Of a DNA stretch of 64,000 bases, positions 10,262-22,902 are shown piece by piece. The notes beneath the pieces are model-generated. The model was not told the DNA's origin, ran no database searches, and was given only the letters and a program-made list of their open reading frames with translations. Positions within the stretch are counted from its first letter, which is position 1; each line of letters starts with the position of its first letter. The DNA is from Geranomyces variabilis (Eukaryota > Chytridiomycota > Chytridiomycetes > Spizellomycetales > Powellomycetaceae): the NCBI GenBank assembly GCA_027603065.1, contig JADGJP010000013.1, positions 525,706 through 589,705 of the forward strand. The letters are read 5' to 3'. Made by a program: the position numbers and the translations under genes.

Positions 10262-11425
10262 TTGACGATGGCGGGGTTGGTTCGGGCATGTGCAACCAGC
10301 AGCGCCAAGCTTTCTCGCAAGTTCTTCGAGTGGGCAGTAGTTACCGCCAACCCACCCAACGCGCCATTCCCCACCGTGCGCACGGTTCTTACCCTTGCTT
10401 GTCGGCCGATGGCTGGTATTTATTTCATCATCTTGGGCACGGTGAAGGCCTTACGTAAATCCATGGCGTTGCCTTACGACAAACGCGGTCGCCTTCTGGT
10501 CGTTAAATTTGGCAAGGCCTTGGACGTTAAGCAGCGGCTTCAGCACGAGGCCCACTTCGCCCCGTTGACAGGCACGTCCCTTGAGGTCAAGCGCCTGCTG
10601 GTCACGGAAGAGGGCGTCTGGCTCCGAACAATGACTCGGAGGGTGCTGAACTTGATGCGAACGTCTTGGACCCTTCAGCAGCAGCTAGCTACCAATACGT
10701 TTCTTGGCAAGCTGCGTAGTACTGGATGCAAGACCGAATCATTGCCAGCAGGATGGACCACTCGCGCTCAACCCCAAGTTGAGGGGTTTCTGTGCCACGG
10801 CTGTGCAGTCACCTATGGGATCACGGGACAATTTAGGATGACAGGACCGTGCAATTTCTGCGGGAGCTCAGAAACCTCGAGCTGCGGTTGGCGGCGTGAT
10901 CCTTGGCCCGCAACCGATGCCGACACACGAAAGCAATACTGCAATGCTTGCGCGACTTACTGTACGAGAACCAAGGAATTGCCTCATCAGAGTGTCCTTG
11001 ACGCGCGCAAAGGCAGGATACCTTACCAAAAAGACGGACTACGTGACCACTGCGAGGAGTCGGGCACCAACAAATGGTACCGTAATCGTTACGCCGTGAC
11101 GACCGACGAAAAACGAAAACGATACTGCAAACTTTGCTACGCCCATCATCGTGTGAGAAACGAATGGCCTAGTAAGCGTGCCATCGAAGGGCGCGTCCTC
11201 GCCATCATGAAAGGAGCTTGCTTTCACTGCAGGATCAAAGAAACCCACAATGGATGGCAAAAACGGGAAAGTGGCCACGACAGTCGGCAATCGGCAGCCA
11301 AAAAAGGAAGTATCCGAACGAGAAGTACGCCGACGCCGAGTGACAACCACGAAGAGGGAAGGCTCTGCCGGCACTCACAGCTTTTATTTAAAAGCGCATT
11401 GGCTGTTGAGGCAACAGAGAGTTAG
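10262..11425 (+). CDS. GIY-YIG-like domain protein with GATA-type zinc fingers
   Basis: Single-exon frame of 387 residues. Residues 50-100 read GIYFIILGTVKALRKSM, then VVKFGKALDVKQRLQHE, which fits the GIY..(Y/K)(I/F)G core and Arg of the GIY-YIG nuclease fold in its T5orf172/MUG113-like form. Three GATA-like zinc modules follow. Module 1 is CNFC (195-198) with CNAC (225-228). Module 2 has KWYRNRY and CKLC (287-290) but its first pair is damaged (CEES). Module 3 begins CFHCRIKET (318-325) and then loses pattern, so the C-terminus may be frameshifted. Such combinations occur in expanded families of early fungi and large DNA viruses. A nuclease or DNA-binding role is inference. The catalytic Glu cannot be confidently placed. 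The true start could lie further upstream. Confidence 0.65.
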   Translation: MTMAGLVRACATSSAKLSRKFFEWAVVTANPPNAPFPTVRTVLTLACRPMAGIYFIILGTVKALRKSMALPYDKRGRLLVVKFGKALDVKQRLQHEAHFAPLTGTSLEVKRLLVTEEGVWLRTMTRRVLNLMRTSWTLQQQLATNTFLGKLRSTGCKTESLPAGWTTRAQPQVEGFLCHGCAVTYGITGQFRMTGPCNFCGSSETSSCGWRRDPWPATDADTRKQYCNACATYCTRTKELPHQSVLDARKGRIPYQKDGLRDHCEESGTNKWYRNRYAVTTDEKRKRYCKLCYAHHRVRNEWPSKRAIEGRVLAIMKGACFHCRIKETHNGWQKRESGHDSRQSAAKKGSIRTRSTPTPSDNHEEGRLCRHSQLLFKSALAVEATES

Positions 11426-11835
11426 TCAGATGACAGTGATGTGTCCTTGGCAGCGGATTCGACAGGGAAATCTCCCGCCCAAACAGATGAGAAAGCGGGG
11501 AGGGTGTATCGGCCGGAGGTCAAAGGTGTGAGAGGCGTAGTTAAGACTATCATCTCTTTTCTATTGCTCTTAAAAGTAATGTATTTAGAGTTCGAACTGA
11601 AATTGTGACGGGACGTCCTCCTTAAACGAGGTACGGAGAGTGTGTGCCATTTTCGAGATTACCATGCATGAAGGTGGGGGTTATGCGGCAGTGGGGTTTG
11701 GGGGCACATACCGATTGGCCAAAAGAAAGAAAGGTAAGTAGCAGCACGGTCTAATAATATTAAGTTATGTACAGAGTGTTTGCGCGCGGATGCAATCCAC
11801 GGTGGTGCCAAAAGCTTGTACCGAGTTTCTCTCAC
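11426..11835. other. intergenic, no gene recognised
   Basis: A 410-bp gap between the GIY-YIG/GATA stop and the end of the large coiled-coil gene. It carries AT-rich convergent 3' sequence and no recognisable gene or structured element. Confidence 0.5.
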
Positions 11836-14800
11836 TCAATAACCGCGGCCAGCAGGCTTCCACGCGACCTTACTCTCTCCAACCGGCCGTCGCGTGGCAG
11901 TTGCGCCGCTATATATGCGTCTCGGTACGGTCGGCGAGTTCACGGCTGATGTTGGACGAGTGCGCGGCTGAGAGGCCGTGGATGGGCCCGACGGCGTGTA
12001 ATGTTGCTGTTTAGCTTCTTCCAGCCTGTCGGGTTTTGCCAAAAATTAGACGAGTGAATTTAAATCCGCCTGCTGATGTATAGTGAGACTCACTTTTTCC
12101 ACTCCTCGTCCAACTTTTCTCGCCGCCGCTTCCACTCCTGCTTCATCGCCTCGGCGCCTACGCGCTTACTTTTGACCAAATCGTCGCGCATCTGCTTGAG
12201 CGTGTCAAGGTACTTGACTTTAGCCTTTTCCAGCGTCTTTTCAAAATCGCGGCTGCGGCTGCGCTCGGCATCATGAAGCTGTTGCGCGGCTTTAGCGAGC
12301 GACGCCTCGAGTGCGCGCTTCGAGTGTTCAAGCTGGGCCACGCGGGTTTGAAGCGACATACGGTCGTCGTCGTCGCCATGCTCATTGCCCGCCGAGTCCT
12401 GGTCGCGTGGGTCAGCCAGCTGCCGGCGGCGAGGCGACCGAGACCGCGACCGCGACCGATACCGCGGCGCATAATCGCGTCGACCATTTGCATAATCGCC
12501 GTCACCCTCGTCTCCATCGCCGCAATCAATTTCTGTAATCTCGATCAAGCGATGCGTGCGCGTCGGCGATAGCGCCCGCCGGTCTTTACCACCGCCGACA
12601 AGCATCGAGTCAGTCTGGGCCGGAGCTGTAAACTCCTCCACCTCAACCCGCATGTGGTGTCGCTCCAGCACGCTGGCCGAGCGCCGAAAAGCGCGGTCGA
12701 GTTCGGCGGCATGGCGTCCCTCAAGCCGCTCGAGCTCGGCTTCATGCTCCAGCCGCGCGCGGCGGAGCTCGGCTTCAAAATGACGGCGAGCAGCATCGCC
12801 AGTGTCACTACTGCTAATCGGAGCCGTGACTGGCTTGCCACGCGTGTACGTGCTTGCCAAAATCTCCTTGCGGATCGCCTCAATTTGCTCGGGGTATCGC
12901 GCACGCAATTCCGACACGGTAAGCCGGTGGCGTTCGTTGCGTGCCTGCTCGTTGCGCACCGCGTCCACCTGCTCTGGGAAGCGCGCACAGAGCTCTGTAA
13001 CTGTGAGACTGGAGTCAAGCCGCTGTTGTCGGTGCTGGTGTGCCGCGAGCGCCTGCCGGCGGATTGCGTCGGCCTGCGCCGGGTAACGCGCTAGCACCTC
13101 TTCCGGAGTCGGCTCGATCTGCTCCTCTTCCTCGCGATGGCGTTCGCGGTCTTCATGCTCGCGGATCTGCTCAGCGTATTCCTTCGTCCTCGCCCGCTCC
13201 GCCTCGAGCTGCTCACGCAGCTTCCGCGCTTCGCGCTGATGCCGGGCAATAACTGCGTCCGCGTCCCGCCGTCGTGCGTCATCCGCCTCATCCATAAGGT
13301 GGGCACGCTCAGCATCAATTTCTTCCTTCAACTTATGCATTTCGCGCTCATGCCGTGCCTTCAGTGCATCAATTTCGCGCCGCCGTGCCGCCGCACCCTT
13401 CTCAGTCACACCGCGCGATCGGGCATGCTCCTTTTGCACCTCGTCCTGCAACGCGCGCAACTCACGCTTATGCGCAGCCTTTAGCTTCTCGATCTCTTGC
13501 TGCCGCTCGTCGGCCGTTTCGAGCCCTGAGCGCGCCCGTGCACGCTCCTGCTCGACCGCACTGTTCAGTTGCGCCATCTCACGTTCGTGTGCAGCACGCA
13601 GGGCTTCAACCTCGCGGGCGAGCGCATCGGCTTCTTTAGCGCGAGCTTCGGCGCCAAGCGCCCGCAGACGCTCATTCTCGAGCACGTCACGCTGTTTCTT
13701 GAGCTCAGCCTCGTATGTTGCCCGCAAAGTGTCCAATTCCTGCTGGTAATTATCTTTGCCCGCCCCGGTGGTGCTCACCCTGGGTGCCGCGACCCGCGCC
13801 ACGTGAAGCTCCTGCTCCAGCGCCGCGACCTCTCGCTCATGCGCGGCCTTCATTGCCTCGGCATCGCGTTTAAGTTTATCGGCGGCATCAGCAGCCTTCT
13901 CGGCTTGCTCGCGCAAGGCAGCAGTCTCATCCTTGTGTTTGCTTTGCGCCGCTGTAAGCTCCTGCTTGGCTTCGAGCGCAGCGCGCAGTCGTGAACGGCT
14001 CTTGTCCAAATCTTCTTGCACGGCGCGCATTTCGCGCGCGTGTCGCGCTTTACCTTCGTCAATCTCAGCCTTGACTCCATCCGCGAGGAGCGCCCGCTCG
14101 CGCTCTTTTTCGAGTTTTTCCATAAGATCACGCATTTTCCGCTCGTATGTGCTACGCAGCGCAGCGAGCTGCTGCCGGGGTTGCGCCGCGTCCTCACTTT
14201 TGCCGGCAGCTGTGCCAGCTGTTGCTGACGCTGATTGCGCTGCAGCTGCCGCCGCGCGCTGTTTCTCCAACTCATCTTTCAGCGCGCGAACCTCCCGCTG
14301 ATGCTCACGCCTCAATGCGTCGGTTTCATGCTCAAGCTTGTCCGCGCCTTGCGCCAGCACCGCGCGCGATCGTGCGCGTTCGCGTTCAATCTGGTCCGCG
14401 AATGACTTTCTTTCGCGCGCGTGCTGTGTCTTAAGTTCGGCGATTTCTGCACGCATGGCTTTGGTCTCCTCTTCCAGCGATTTGCTAATGCCATGCATCG
14501 AAACTAGCTTCTCACGCGCCCGGGCACGCTGTTGCTCGAGCTCGACCTGCATTGCATGAAGATCGCGTTTCTTGCTCGCATCAAGCTGTTGTAGCTCTTT
14601 TGAAAGCGCCGCTACATGGGCTTCCAGCGCCGCCGCCGCGGCCACCGCTGCATGATTCTCCTGTTCAGTGGCGTCGAACTGTTGTGAAAAATCATCCGTT
14701 TCTGGCGGCGGCGGCCTAGCCGACCGCGCGTATAGCCTCTCCTCCAGCTCCCTCGCCTCATCGTCCTTTTGCTTCAGCAGTTTACGCAGCCGGCCCAGAT

Positions 14801-17800
14801 CGCTGCGCGCCTTTTCGCCCTCCTCCCGCGCGCGTTGGACCTCTTGTGCGGCTTCAGCTTTTTCTGCTGCCATCGCCCGACGCAGTTCATGCAGTTCACG
14901 TTCTTTCTGCGCGGCAAGGTCTTTGCGGATCCCAAGAATGTCGAGTTCCTTTTCCTGCTGAAGGGTGGCGCGAATGGCGGACATTTGCTCCTGATCGGCG
15001 CGTGCGCGAGCGAGTTCTTGTTCTGCTATAGCTAGCTTTTGATGCAGATCCCGGTATCGTTCTGACTCGTCTTCCTGTGAAAGAAAACAATAGCCGTATT
15101 AGTAGTTGGACTCGATATGCCAGCGCCGAGACTCTCGCATCGCTCATTGTCCATACGTCACGATCCACGAGCTTGGCCTCGTAGTCCAGACGTAAAGCCT
15201 CTTGCACGCGATCCTTTTCGTGCAGCGCGGCTTCTGCAACCAGCACAACAAGTAAAACACAGCTTTCAACAACCTTATACGGAGACAGAGAGATGCTCCT
15301 TCCGCCGCTTACCTAAATCCCCTCTAAGCTCTTCCAGATTCCGCATCAGTCGCTCGTTTAGCGCGCGCAAACTGCGTGCTTCGTCGTCGTTACGCCCGAC
15401 TTCGTTCGCACTCCCATATGCCGAGCGTAAAGCATTATCTGACCGCTCCTCCTCAAACTGATGCTCGTTGCCGTCCGGTGACTCATCATATTGATCGTTA
15501 CCTAACGGCTCTGCTGCTAGTTCTGATGGCGAGGCATCTTCGTGTTGTCCATCACCATGGTCGTCATATTCATCGCCCACAAGCTGAGTCTGCGAGTCAC
15601 CCGTGAGGCGCGAGGTGTGACGGCTGAGACCGCCATGGTCATCGTCCAGAAGATGGGTCTGCGAGTTTCCCGTGAGGCGCGAGCTGTGACGGCTGAGACT
15701 GCCACGGTCATTTTCTAGAAGCTGCGTACGCGAATTTCCCACGAGGCGCGAGCTGTGGCGGCTGAGACCGCCATGGTCATCTTCTACAAGCTGGGGCTGC
15801 GAATCTCCCGCGAAGCGCGAGCTATGACGGCTGAAGTTGTCACCGTCCACAAGCTGGGCCTGCGAGTCTCCCGCGAGGCGCGAGCTGTGACGGCTGAGAA
15901 AATCGCGTTCGCTCGGCGAAGTGGATGGCTGTTGAGATGACTGAGGGGATTGCTGATGATCATGGTAGTGGCCATTGAGGGAATGAGAGGAAGCGCGCTG
16001 TTGAGCGCCCGACTCGGAGGCACCAGAGTCGGAGAGAACGCCTAATGAGCTTTCGAGGCTGTCGCCTTTCAGGTGTGCGTCTGCGTAATGGCCGTCGTCT
16101 GCTATTGATTCCGGCTGTTCGTTCGCGTATCGCGCGTCGTCGGTTATGAACTCCGGCTGCTCGTCCGCGTATTGGGCGTCGTCTTCCAATGATTCAGGTC
16201 TATCATCTGCGTAATTGCCGTCATTAGCTGTTGATTCCGGCTGTCCGTTCGCGTATCGCGCGTCGTCGGCTATGAATTCCGGCTGCTCGTCAGTGTAATG
16301 GCCGTCGTTAGCTAGTGAATCCGGCTGTGCGTCCGCATATTGGCCATCGTCGGCTATTGATTCCGGCTCTGCTTGGTTCTGAGGTTTTGACTTGCGTTCG
16401 TTAGCCCGTACTAAGCACAAAGTTAGTTAATTAATTGCATTGTCGAGACCATGACATGCGGAATAGACACTTACCTTCTGAGGGTTGGCGACGAGATCTG
16501 CGAGTGCGCCAATAAGACGGAGAATCACCCCACAATGGCTCTTCCTGCTCGAGATCCAGTTCATTGAGCGACCTGCGCGATCCACGCGCGCTCACGCGGC
16601 CATAGTTTGCTGGGGTGGGAGTCGCCGCAGACGGAGAATCCCACATTGTGTCATCCTGTTCAAATTCCGGTTCTTGCGCAAGGTCGCCAGATGCATTGAT
16701 CGACCGGCGCGATCCATGCACGGAGCTATACGGAGCTGAACGCGTTGTCACACTTTCCGCGCGATGCTCCTCTGCAGATTCGTTGACCGTCCGGCGCGAT
16801 CCATGCACGGAACTATACGGAGCAGAACGCGTGGTCACACTTCCGCCGCGATCGTCCTCTGCAGAGCCATTGACCGTACGGCGCGATCCATGCACAGAGC
16901 TATACGGAGCCGAACGCGTTGTTACGCTCTCAGCGCGATCCTCCTCTGTCCATGCCGGGGAGGATGGGCGCGTGTTGTCTTTGGACAACGGCGGACCCAG
17001 ACCGGTAAGATCCAGGTCCTCGAGCCCACCGGCGGAATCACCCTCTCCAAAATTGAGGTCATCGTCGCCGAAATCCAGCTCATCATCATCCTCACCGCGG
17101 CCAAACTCAGCATCAAGGAGTTCAAGAGTTGGCGTGCTGAGAAAGTGGTGTTTTGGGTCCTGCCCATCGCTGAACGCGTGCTGAAGATCACGGTCCAGGC
17201 TGGCATGGCTCATGTCTTCCGAGTACCCGGTTATGCTGCCTGCATAGTCCACTACGCCTCCGCGGTCATGGCTATTCATGTCTGAGCTATCGAAAACTCT
17301 GCCATTTGCTCCGCGGCGGGCGTCGTGGTTTTCATATGCATCGCGCAGTCCGCTGCCAGCGCGGCCACTTTCACTACCGCCCTCGAATGCGCCATCTTCA
17401 TGGTCCTTAGCTGCTGCATGGCCACCGGCGTTTCCACCGCCACCTCCACCATCGCCGATACCGCCGCCGCCGCCGCCGCCATTCAATTCTTCGGCGCCCA
17501 GTTGGTCTACCATTCGCTTAAACTCATCGTCGACAAATGACAGTTCGGACTCTGCATCCTCCTCATCTCGACGCTGCTGCGACGGATACGGCGACGACGG
17601 TGACAGAGAGTTATTGGAGCGGCGGGCGGCGTTCGCAGACCGCGGAGACGGCGGTGCCGTGCGCTCTTTCCGCTCGTTGATGCTGGAACGGCGAGATTCT
17701 GATAGACTTTCTGCGCGCTGTGCTGGCGTGCGGGCACCGTCCGTGGCGCCTCCGCCAATGCTAAGCCTACCACCCCCACCACCACCACCACCACCGCTAT

Positions 17801-18137
17801 TTACAGAACCGGATGACGTTCTTTTGCTCAGCGACCGGCGGTTTGCGGAAATAGCATACACGACGACGTCGCCGTCGCTGCGTCGTTGCGGCGGGGTGCG
17901 GTAGGCGGAGGCACCCAGCGATTCGTGTGAGGTAGTCGAGTACGCAGCTTTGCCACCCTTATTAAGCTGATGGGCAGAGCCGTGGCTTTTATTTGGGCGC
18001 CAGTCGTTTGGCGTTACTGGTGGGCGAGGGGGCTGGCGGACGGCGGTCGGAGACGCGCGGGACGAGTCTCGGACGTGTGAGGATGACGACTTTGCGATTA
18101 TTGGAGTATGCTGCGGAGCCGAGTGTAGGAGCTCCAT
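11836..18137 (-). CDS. giant repeat-rich coiled-coil protein (2002 aa)
   Basis: Five exons: 18137-16475, 16410-15313, 15233-15157, 15074-12094, 12025-11836. Residues 1-950 are disordered: poly-Gly, acidic patches, three near-identical copies of a module containing TTRSAPYSSVHGSRR (period about 28), a run of about 17-residue units (DDGHYADEQPES type), and five units of about 22 residues built on LSRHSSRLxGDSQxQL. Residues about 950-1950 form an almost continuous coiled coil with a roughly 35-residue period (ALKARHEREMHKLKEEI type). It is interrupted by three copies of a motif like ELRARYPEQIEAIR. The last exon (LEEAKQQHYTPSG) is basic. The architecture suggests a cytoskeletal, centrosomal or basal-body scaffold; this is inference only and no family is recognised. 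The terminal intron has a clean GTGAGT donor; ignoring it would stop the protein right after EEWKK. Confidence 0.85.
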
Positions 18138-19615
18138 TGCCTGCGACGACTATGGCGGGAGGGAGAAGCAAAGCAGCGACATGAAGTGGCCCCGATGCCA
18201 CTGGTCTTGTCTGTCCAAGATGGCAAGCGAGGATGAGGCGCTTGCTCTTTTAAACCGCATTTAACCATCTGGTCAGTCGTCCCTAAATTCTACGCGGAGA
18301 CACTGGCCCGCACATAAACGAATGGACCGAGCAGAAGCAGAGATATCATATCAAGCCCATAAAAGAGGATGCCCCCGACATAATTGTAGGCTCTTTGGAC
18401 TTCTCGCTGAGAATTTTAAATAGTAAGCAGAGACATCCTCGCAACCTTTCGTACAGTCTCCATAGGGATAATGCAGAGCAATTGGCACCTCTTGCTGTCC
18501 CAGATTTAAATCTTTTTCTTTGTTGCTCGGTCCCATGCTACTTTGCTCATACGAGATATCAGGCAAGATATGAATATTTGATCAAAGCTTTTTCCAAAAA
18601 ATCGAGACAAAAGAAAGGGCGCTAACCCAATCTCTACCGGTGTTTGAACCTGGACCCCAAGGCATGGGAGACCCGCGTCCAACCGATTGGCGTACACAAG
18701 CAGGTTAGAATAAAGTGCATTCTTGGTCGCTTATGTAGAGAGAGAGCCAGGGGCAAGAGGTAAATTAGCAGGTTGCACGCGCGCGTGCGCAGTCAGCAAA
18801 GACACTCCTTCCATTTATGGACTAAATCAGCAATCCCGAAAATCTACGGCGCAAAATCTTTTAACAACGTCAGACCAGCTCCGCCGGGCAGGCTGCCACG
18901 ATTTGTCTGCTAGTGAGAAGACTCATATACGGGCATTGAAGAACTTGATGGCGTCCAGTCTCTGTCACGGGGAATCTCTGTCATATCCTTCAACGTTGGC
19001 GGTTTGCAAGAGGTATCGTTCAAAAGCATTTACGGGAACCTAATCTGTAGCACACAAACCTGATCATCATTGGTTGCTACAATAGGTGCCTTTGGGCATA
19101 CCTTGAGTAATATGAGTTGACTCCTTCATGGAACTGGAGACAAATCCAGGGCTTGTAAAACGATATGGACATTAGAAGATGCCAAGTAAAGAGGAGGCTT
19201 TCTTCCATCCATTGGTGGCAGTTTCTTGCTGATGTACTTACGCAGGGTCACGTACAGTAGATGACCTCAAACGATAGGCGCTGACTTTGCATGGAGCGCT
19301 GTGAGCCAGGAGGCATATGAAGCAGTGTGATACTGTGTGTGCAAGGATGGCGAGCGGCCCTAGGTTACCTTAGAAATCTTGACAACTGGCAAATATGAGC
19401 AATGGCTGCGGGAGCTGTTGGCGGAAAAAGTAGAGTAGAAGTGTGTACATAGCATGTAGATAGACGCTTCCCTTCACGCTCCGTATAGGTCGTGTGTTGA
19501 CAGGTATGTCTGAGGGGGCGGACCCGGTACCGGCGGCTCGGCTCGGAGCGAAGTTTCCGGGTCGATATCTCTTCTCCCAAGTTTGCAAACTCACCTTTGC
19601 ATTAAGAAAAACGAA
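18138..19615. other. intergenic region, no gene recognised apart from a tRNA-like relic
   Basis: About 1.5 kb between the divergent coiled-coil and SDO1 genes. Apart from the tRNA-like segment near 18630-18710, no frame with domain-like composition or paired splice sites was found on either strand. Confidence 0.5.
18630..18710 (-). pseudogene. degenerate tRNA-like sequence (possible tRNA relic or SINE head)
   Basis: On the minus strand a B-box-like GGTTCAAACACC (18639-18650 region) is preceded by an A-box-like GCCAATCGGTTGG. The distance from CGGT of the D loop to the T-loop is 36 nt, as in a true tRNA. The middle contains GGGTCTCCCATGC at the anticodon position (CTC or CCC). The T-stem and acceptor stems pair poorly, so it is unlikely to be functional. 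Confidence 0.35.
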
Positions 19616-20709
19616 ATGTCAGCGCAGATATTCACACCCATCAATCAGGTAATGACACGCTATGCAGACGGCAGCACGGCCTCTGCTTGATTCCATTAGT
19701 AACCCTCTTTATGCATGCCAGGTTCGGTTAACAAATGTCTCGGTTGTCCGACTCAAGAAAGGTGGCAAGCGCTTCGAAATTGCTTGCTACAAGAACAAAG
19801 TAATGGAATGGAGAAACAACGTGTACGTACTCGCCACACCGGCAGCCGACCGCTGATGAGGATTGCCGACTGGTAGAATTGTCGTTTCTGACAAAGCGAG
19901 TGTGTGTCCTACAGCGAGACGGACCTTGATAACGTCCTGCAAGTACGAAGCGTTTTCACAAATGTCTCGAAGGGCCAAGCCGCAAATAAGGAGGATTTAC
20001 AGACTGCATTCAAGACGACGGACGATGACAAGATAATTCTAGAGGTAAGCTTACGAACACCAACGGGTCACTCCGCCCCAGCCGACCTGCACCGGTCGCT
20101 TTTACAAATCGCCCTCCCTCCTCCCCGCCAGCGCAGATCCTCAAAAAGGGTGAACTTCAAGTAGGCGAAAAGGAGCGAAGTCAGCAACTGGGCAATCTCT
20201 CACGCGATATTGCTACAACCGTTGCCGAAAAATGCATCAACCCTGACACAAAACGACCATACACCGTCACCATGATTGAAAAGGCCATGGCGGATCTCCA
20301 TTACAGCGTGAACCCGAATCGCAATGCGAAGCAACAGGCGCTTGATGTTATTAAACAGTTGCAGGAGAAGAAGACTATCCCGATCGCGCGCGCGCAAATG
20401 CGTGTGCGGGTGGTTGCGCCTGGAAAGGAAGGGAAGAAGTTAAAGGAGCATTTTGGCGCCATGGTGCAGAGCACGGAGGACGAGGACTGGGGCGAGGAAT
20501 ACGAGCTGGTGAGTGGAGGTCGCCAAGTCTTGCAAGGCTTGTCAGACCATTTTCCACTCATGGCTTACTTTACCCAACAGATTTGTTTGATCGATCCTGG
20601 TCATTTCCGCACAATGACGGACATTGTGCAAAATCACACAAAAGGACGCGGTCAAATCGAGGTTCTTTCGATTCGGGACACGAACGACAAGGACGAAGGG
20701 TTTGAGTAA
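19616..20709 (+). CDS. SDO1: SBDS/SDO1 ribosome maturation factor
   Basis: Orthologue of the Shwachman-Bodian-Diamond protein, which works with the GTPase EFL1 to release eIF6/Tif6 from pre-60S subunits. Five exons, 19616-19648, 19722-19822, 19915-20044, 20137-20508, 20581-20709, give 254 residues, the usual family length. Domain I contains [20 protein letters not shown] and [10 protein letters not shown]. The central helices hold [20 protein letters not shown] and [13 protein letters not shown]. The C-terminal ferredoxin-like domain has [15 protein letters not shown] and [10 protein letters not shown]. All three conserved domains are present without gaps, and the four introns (73-92 nt) fall between conserved residues, which supports the splice choices. 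Confidence 0.96.
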
Positions 20710-21047
20710 AGTGCGCGGGGAGTCAGGGTGGTTCACATACGTGCGCAAGGGAGAGGCCCGCGCAGACTGGGGCAGACATCATCATATATATATAGCGCTC
20801 AGATAGTTTAAGCCGTTTGTCTATGCAACATACAAAGTTTGCCTGTGCACCAGCAGCGAGCCCCTAGCAGAGGATGACTTTTGTCCGCGAGATGCGCAGA
20901 GTTTGTTGTTGTGAAATGAAATGCAGCGCCACGAGCGGCCGCACGCGCGACGCCGCAATTGATTTTGTTGTTGTTTCATCTTTGTTTTTGACGCACGAAG
21001 GCACTGAGGCACAGCCCATCCCCACCCGCCCATCTCTCGACGTCGCA
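20710..21047. other. intergenic, shared 3'/5' flank
   Basis: 338 bp between SDO1 and the bestrophin-like start. An in-frame ATG at 20874 would add 58 residues to the channel protein, but those residues lack conserved character. Nothing else is visible. Confidence 0.4.
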
Positions 21048-22613
21048 ATGGCTATCCCGTCCTCCTCCTCGTCGTCGCCGTCTTCGTCCTCGCCGCCGCC
21101 CGCCTACGCAGGCTCTAGCAACAACAACCGCCGCTCCGTCTCGCGCGAGAACCTCGTCAACGCCGCTGCCTCCTCCACCGCAGGCTCCTTCTCGTCCTCG
21201 TCCGTCCGCGCCGTGCCCTCGCTTGCCTCGCTCAACAATACCAACGCCGCCGCCGCAGCGCGCAATACCACCACCTTTTCCATGGCCGAACAAGCAAGCG
21301 GCATTGCCTCTGCAGGGCCCGGTCGCAGGCCCACGCGCCCAACCCGCTCGCAGTCGCATATGCACCTCAAGCATCTCAACAACGAGTCAAACTACTCGCA
21401 CACGTTCCAGATGCTGTTCCGCTTCACAGGCTCAGTCATCCCGCATGTCTTGCTGCCTGCAATCGTGTTGACCCTCTGGGCGACGCTCTGGACCGCTTTT
21501 TACCAAAAGTTCCCGGACACGTGGCTTACGGGCTTTATCCCTAATTCAAACATTCTGGTCACCATCATTTCAGTCGTCATGGGTCTGCTGCTGGTGTTTA
21601 GGAACAACACGGCTTATGGTGCGTGCTTGTACTGGAAAGGATGCGGTCGCTTCGAAGTTTTTACTGACACGCGCTTTGTGTATTTAGATCGCTACTGGGA
21701 GGGCAGGCGTCTTCTCGCAACGCTGGAATGCCAAGTCCGCAACATGTCCCGCTTCATCTGGATCGGCGTTGCGGCGAAAAGCCCGCACGGTGCGCTCGAG
21801 AAACGCGGCGCCATGAACCTCCTCGTCGCCTTCATGCACGCCACAAAGCACTACCTCCGCAATGAGCTCGGCGTGCACTACGACGACGTCTACCCATACA
21901 TCTCGCACCTGCCAGACTACGCGCCTGACAACATTGTGCACGCTACTGACGACAACAGCGGCAAGAACCTCCCGCTGGAGATTTCGTTCCACTTGGCCGG
22001 ATTTGTGATGAAGGCGCGCCAGACGGACGAGATTGATGTTTCGCAGCAAGGGTGCATGAACAATGCGCTGAATTCTATGATTGACTGCCTGACGGGCTTT
22101 GAGCGTATTCGCGGCACGCCGCTGCCGCATGCGTATGGGATCCACTTGAAGCAGACGCTGTTTGTGTATCTCCTGTCCTTGCCATTCCAGCTACTGCGGA
22201 CCGGCGGGTGGAGCACAAGTGAGTTTACAACGCTTTCGTTGGTATTTGTGGCACGAAAGCCCTTGAATTTCTGATCTTTTTCGTTTCCTTCCCGTTTTTC
22301 AGTCGTTATGTGCTGCCTTGCAAGCTTTACGCTACTCGGACTCGAAGCCATCGGCGGCGAGATCGAAAACCCGTTCGGCTTTGACGCCAACGATCTGCCC
22401 ATTGACGACATTTGCGACATGATCCAGCACGAGATTCTCTCCATCATGAACCGCCCCGAAAAGCTCAGCGTCGACAACTGGGCCGCGCCGTGGGAGGACC
22501 TGACGTCCACCCACGCCGACCTGAACCAGGAGGCCATGCTGCTCGCGCGCAAGAGCGCCGATGCTGCTAAGCGCGCCTCTGCGGCGAGCAACAACAATGA
22601 TAAGGACAAATAA
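21048..22613 (+). CDS. bestrophin-like anion channel protein
   Basis: Membrane protein of 470 residues in the bestrophin/RFP-TM (UPF0187) family, predicted to form chloride or other anion channels. Exons 21048-21618, 21688-22218, 22303-22613. The second exon begins inside the signature FRNNTAYDRYWEGRR, which is rebuilt by splicing and is close to the family hallmark. Hydrophobic segments are VIPHVLLPAIVLTLWATLW, ILVTIISVVMGLLLVF and VMCCLASFTLLGLEAIG, ending with the family-typical GGEIENPFG and PIDDICDMIQ. The first 110 residues are Ser/Ala-rich and disordered. The chosen start (MAIPSSSS) is preferred to the one at 20874 because it directly precedes this low-complexity leader. Confidence 0.9.
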
Positions 22614-22902
22614 ATAGCGTAATTTCTTTTGCCCGCACCCAAATGTATCATATCATATATCTTTAGTCTCTGTATCCATGTATGTAGACATCTCTTCACA
22701 TAAGACATTTTTATCATTCCCTTGATTAAAACATCGCATGGAAATGTATTGGAGGCGCACGAAAAACAGTTGTTCATGCTGCCCATCAAATATCGGTCAC
22801 TTTTGTTCAAGATGCAGTGCAATGTTGATCCGTAATGTTTTATGTGTCTGTAATTTGCTTTCGCCACCGAAAACAATAGATGAAGAGGCCCCGCCGGCCC
22901 GT

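Noticed and set aside
12801-14434. Several plus-strand frames of 90-147 residues opposite the coiled-coil gene
   Set aside because: They mirror the codon composition of the coiled-coil gene on the other strand and have no independent features.
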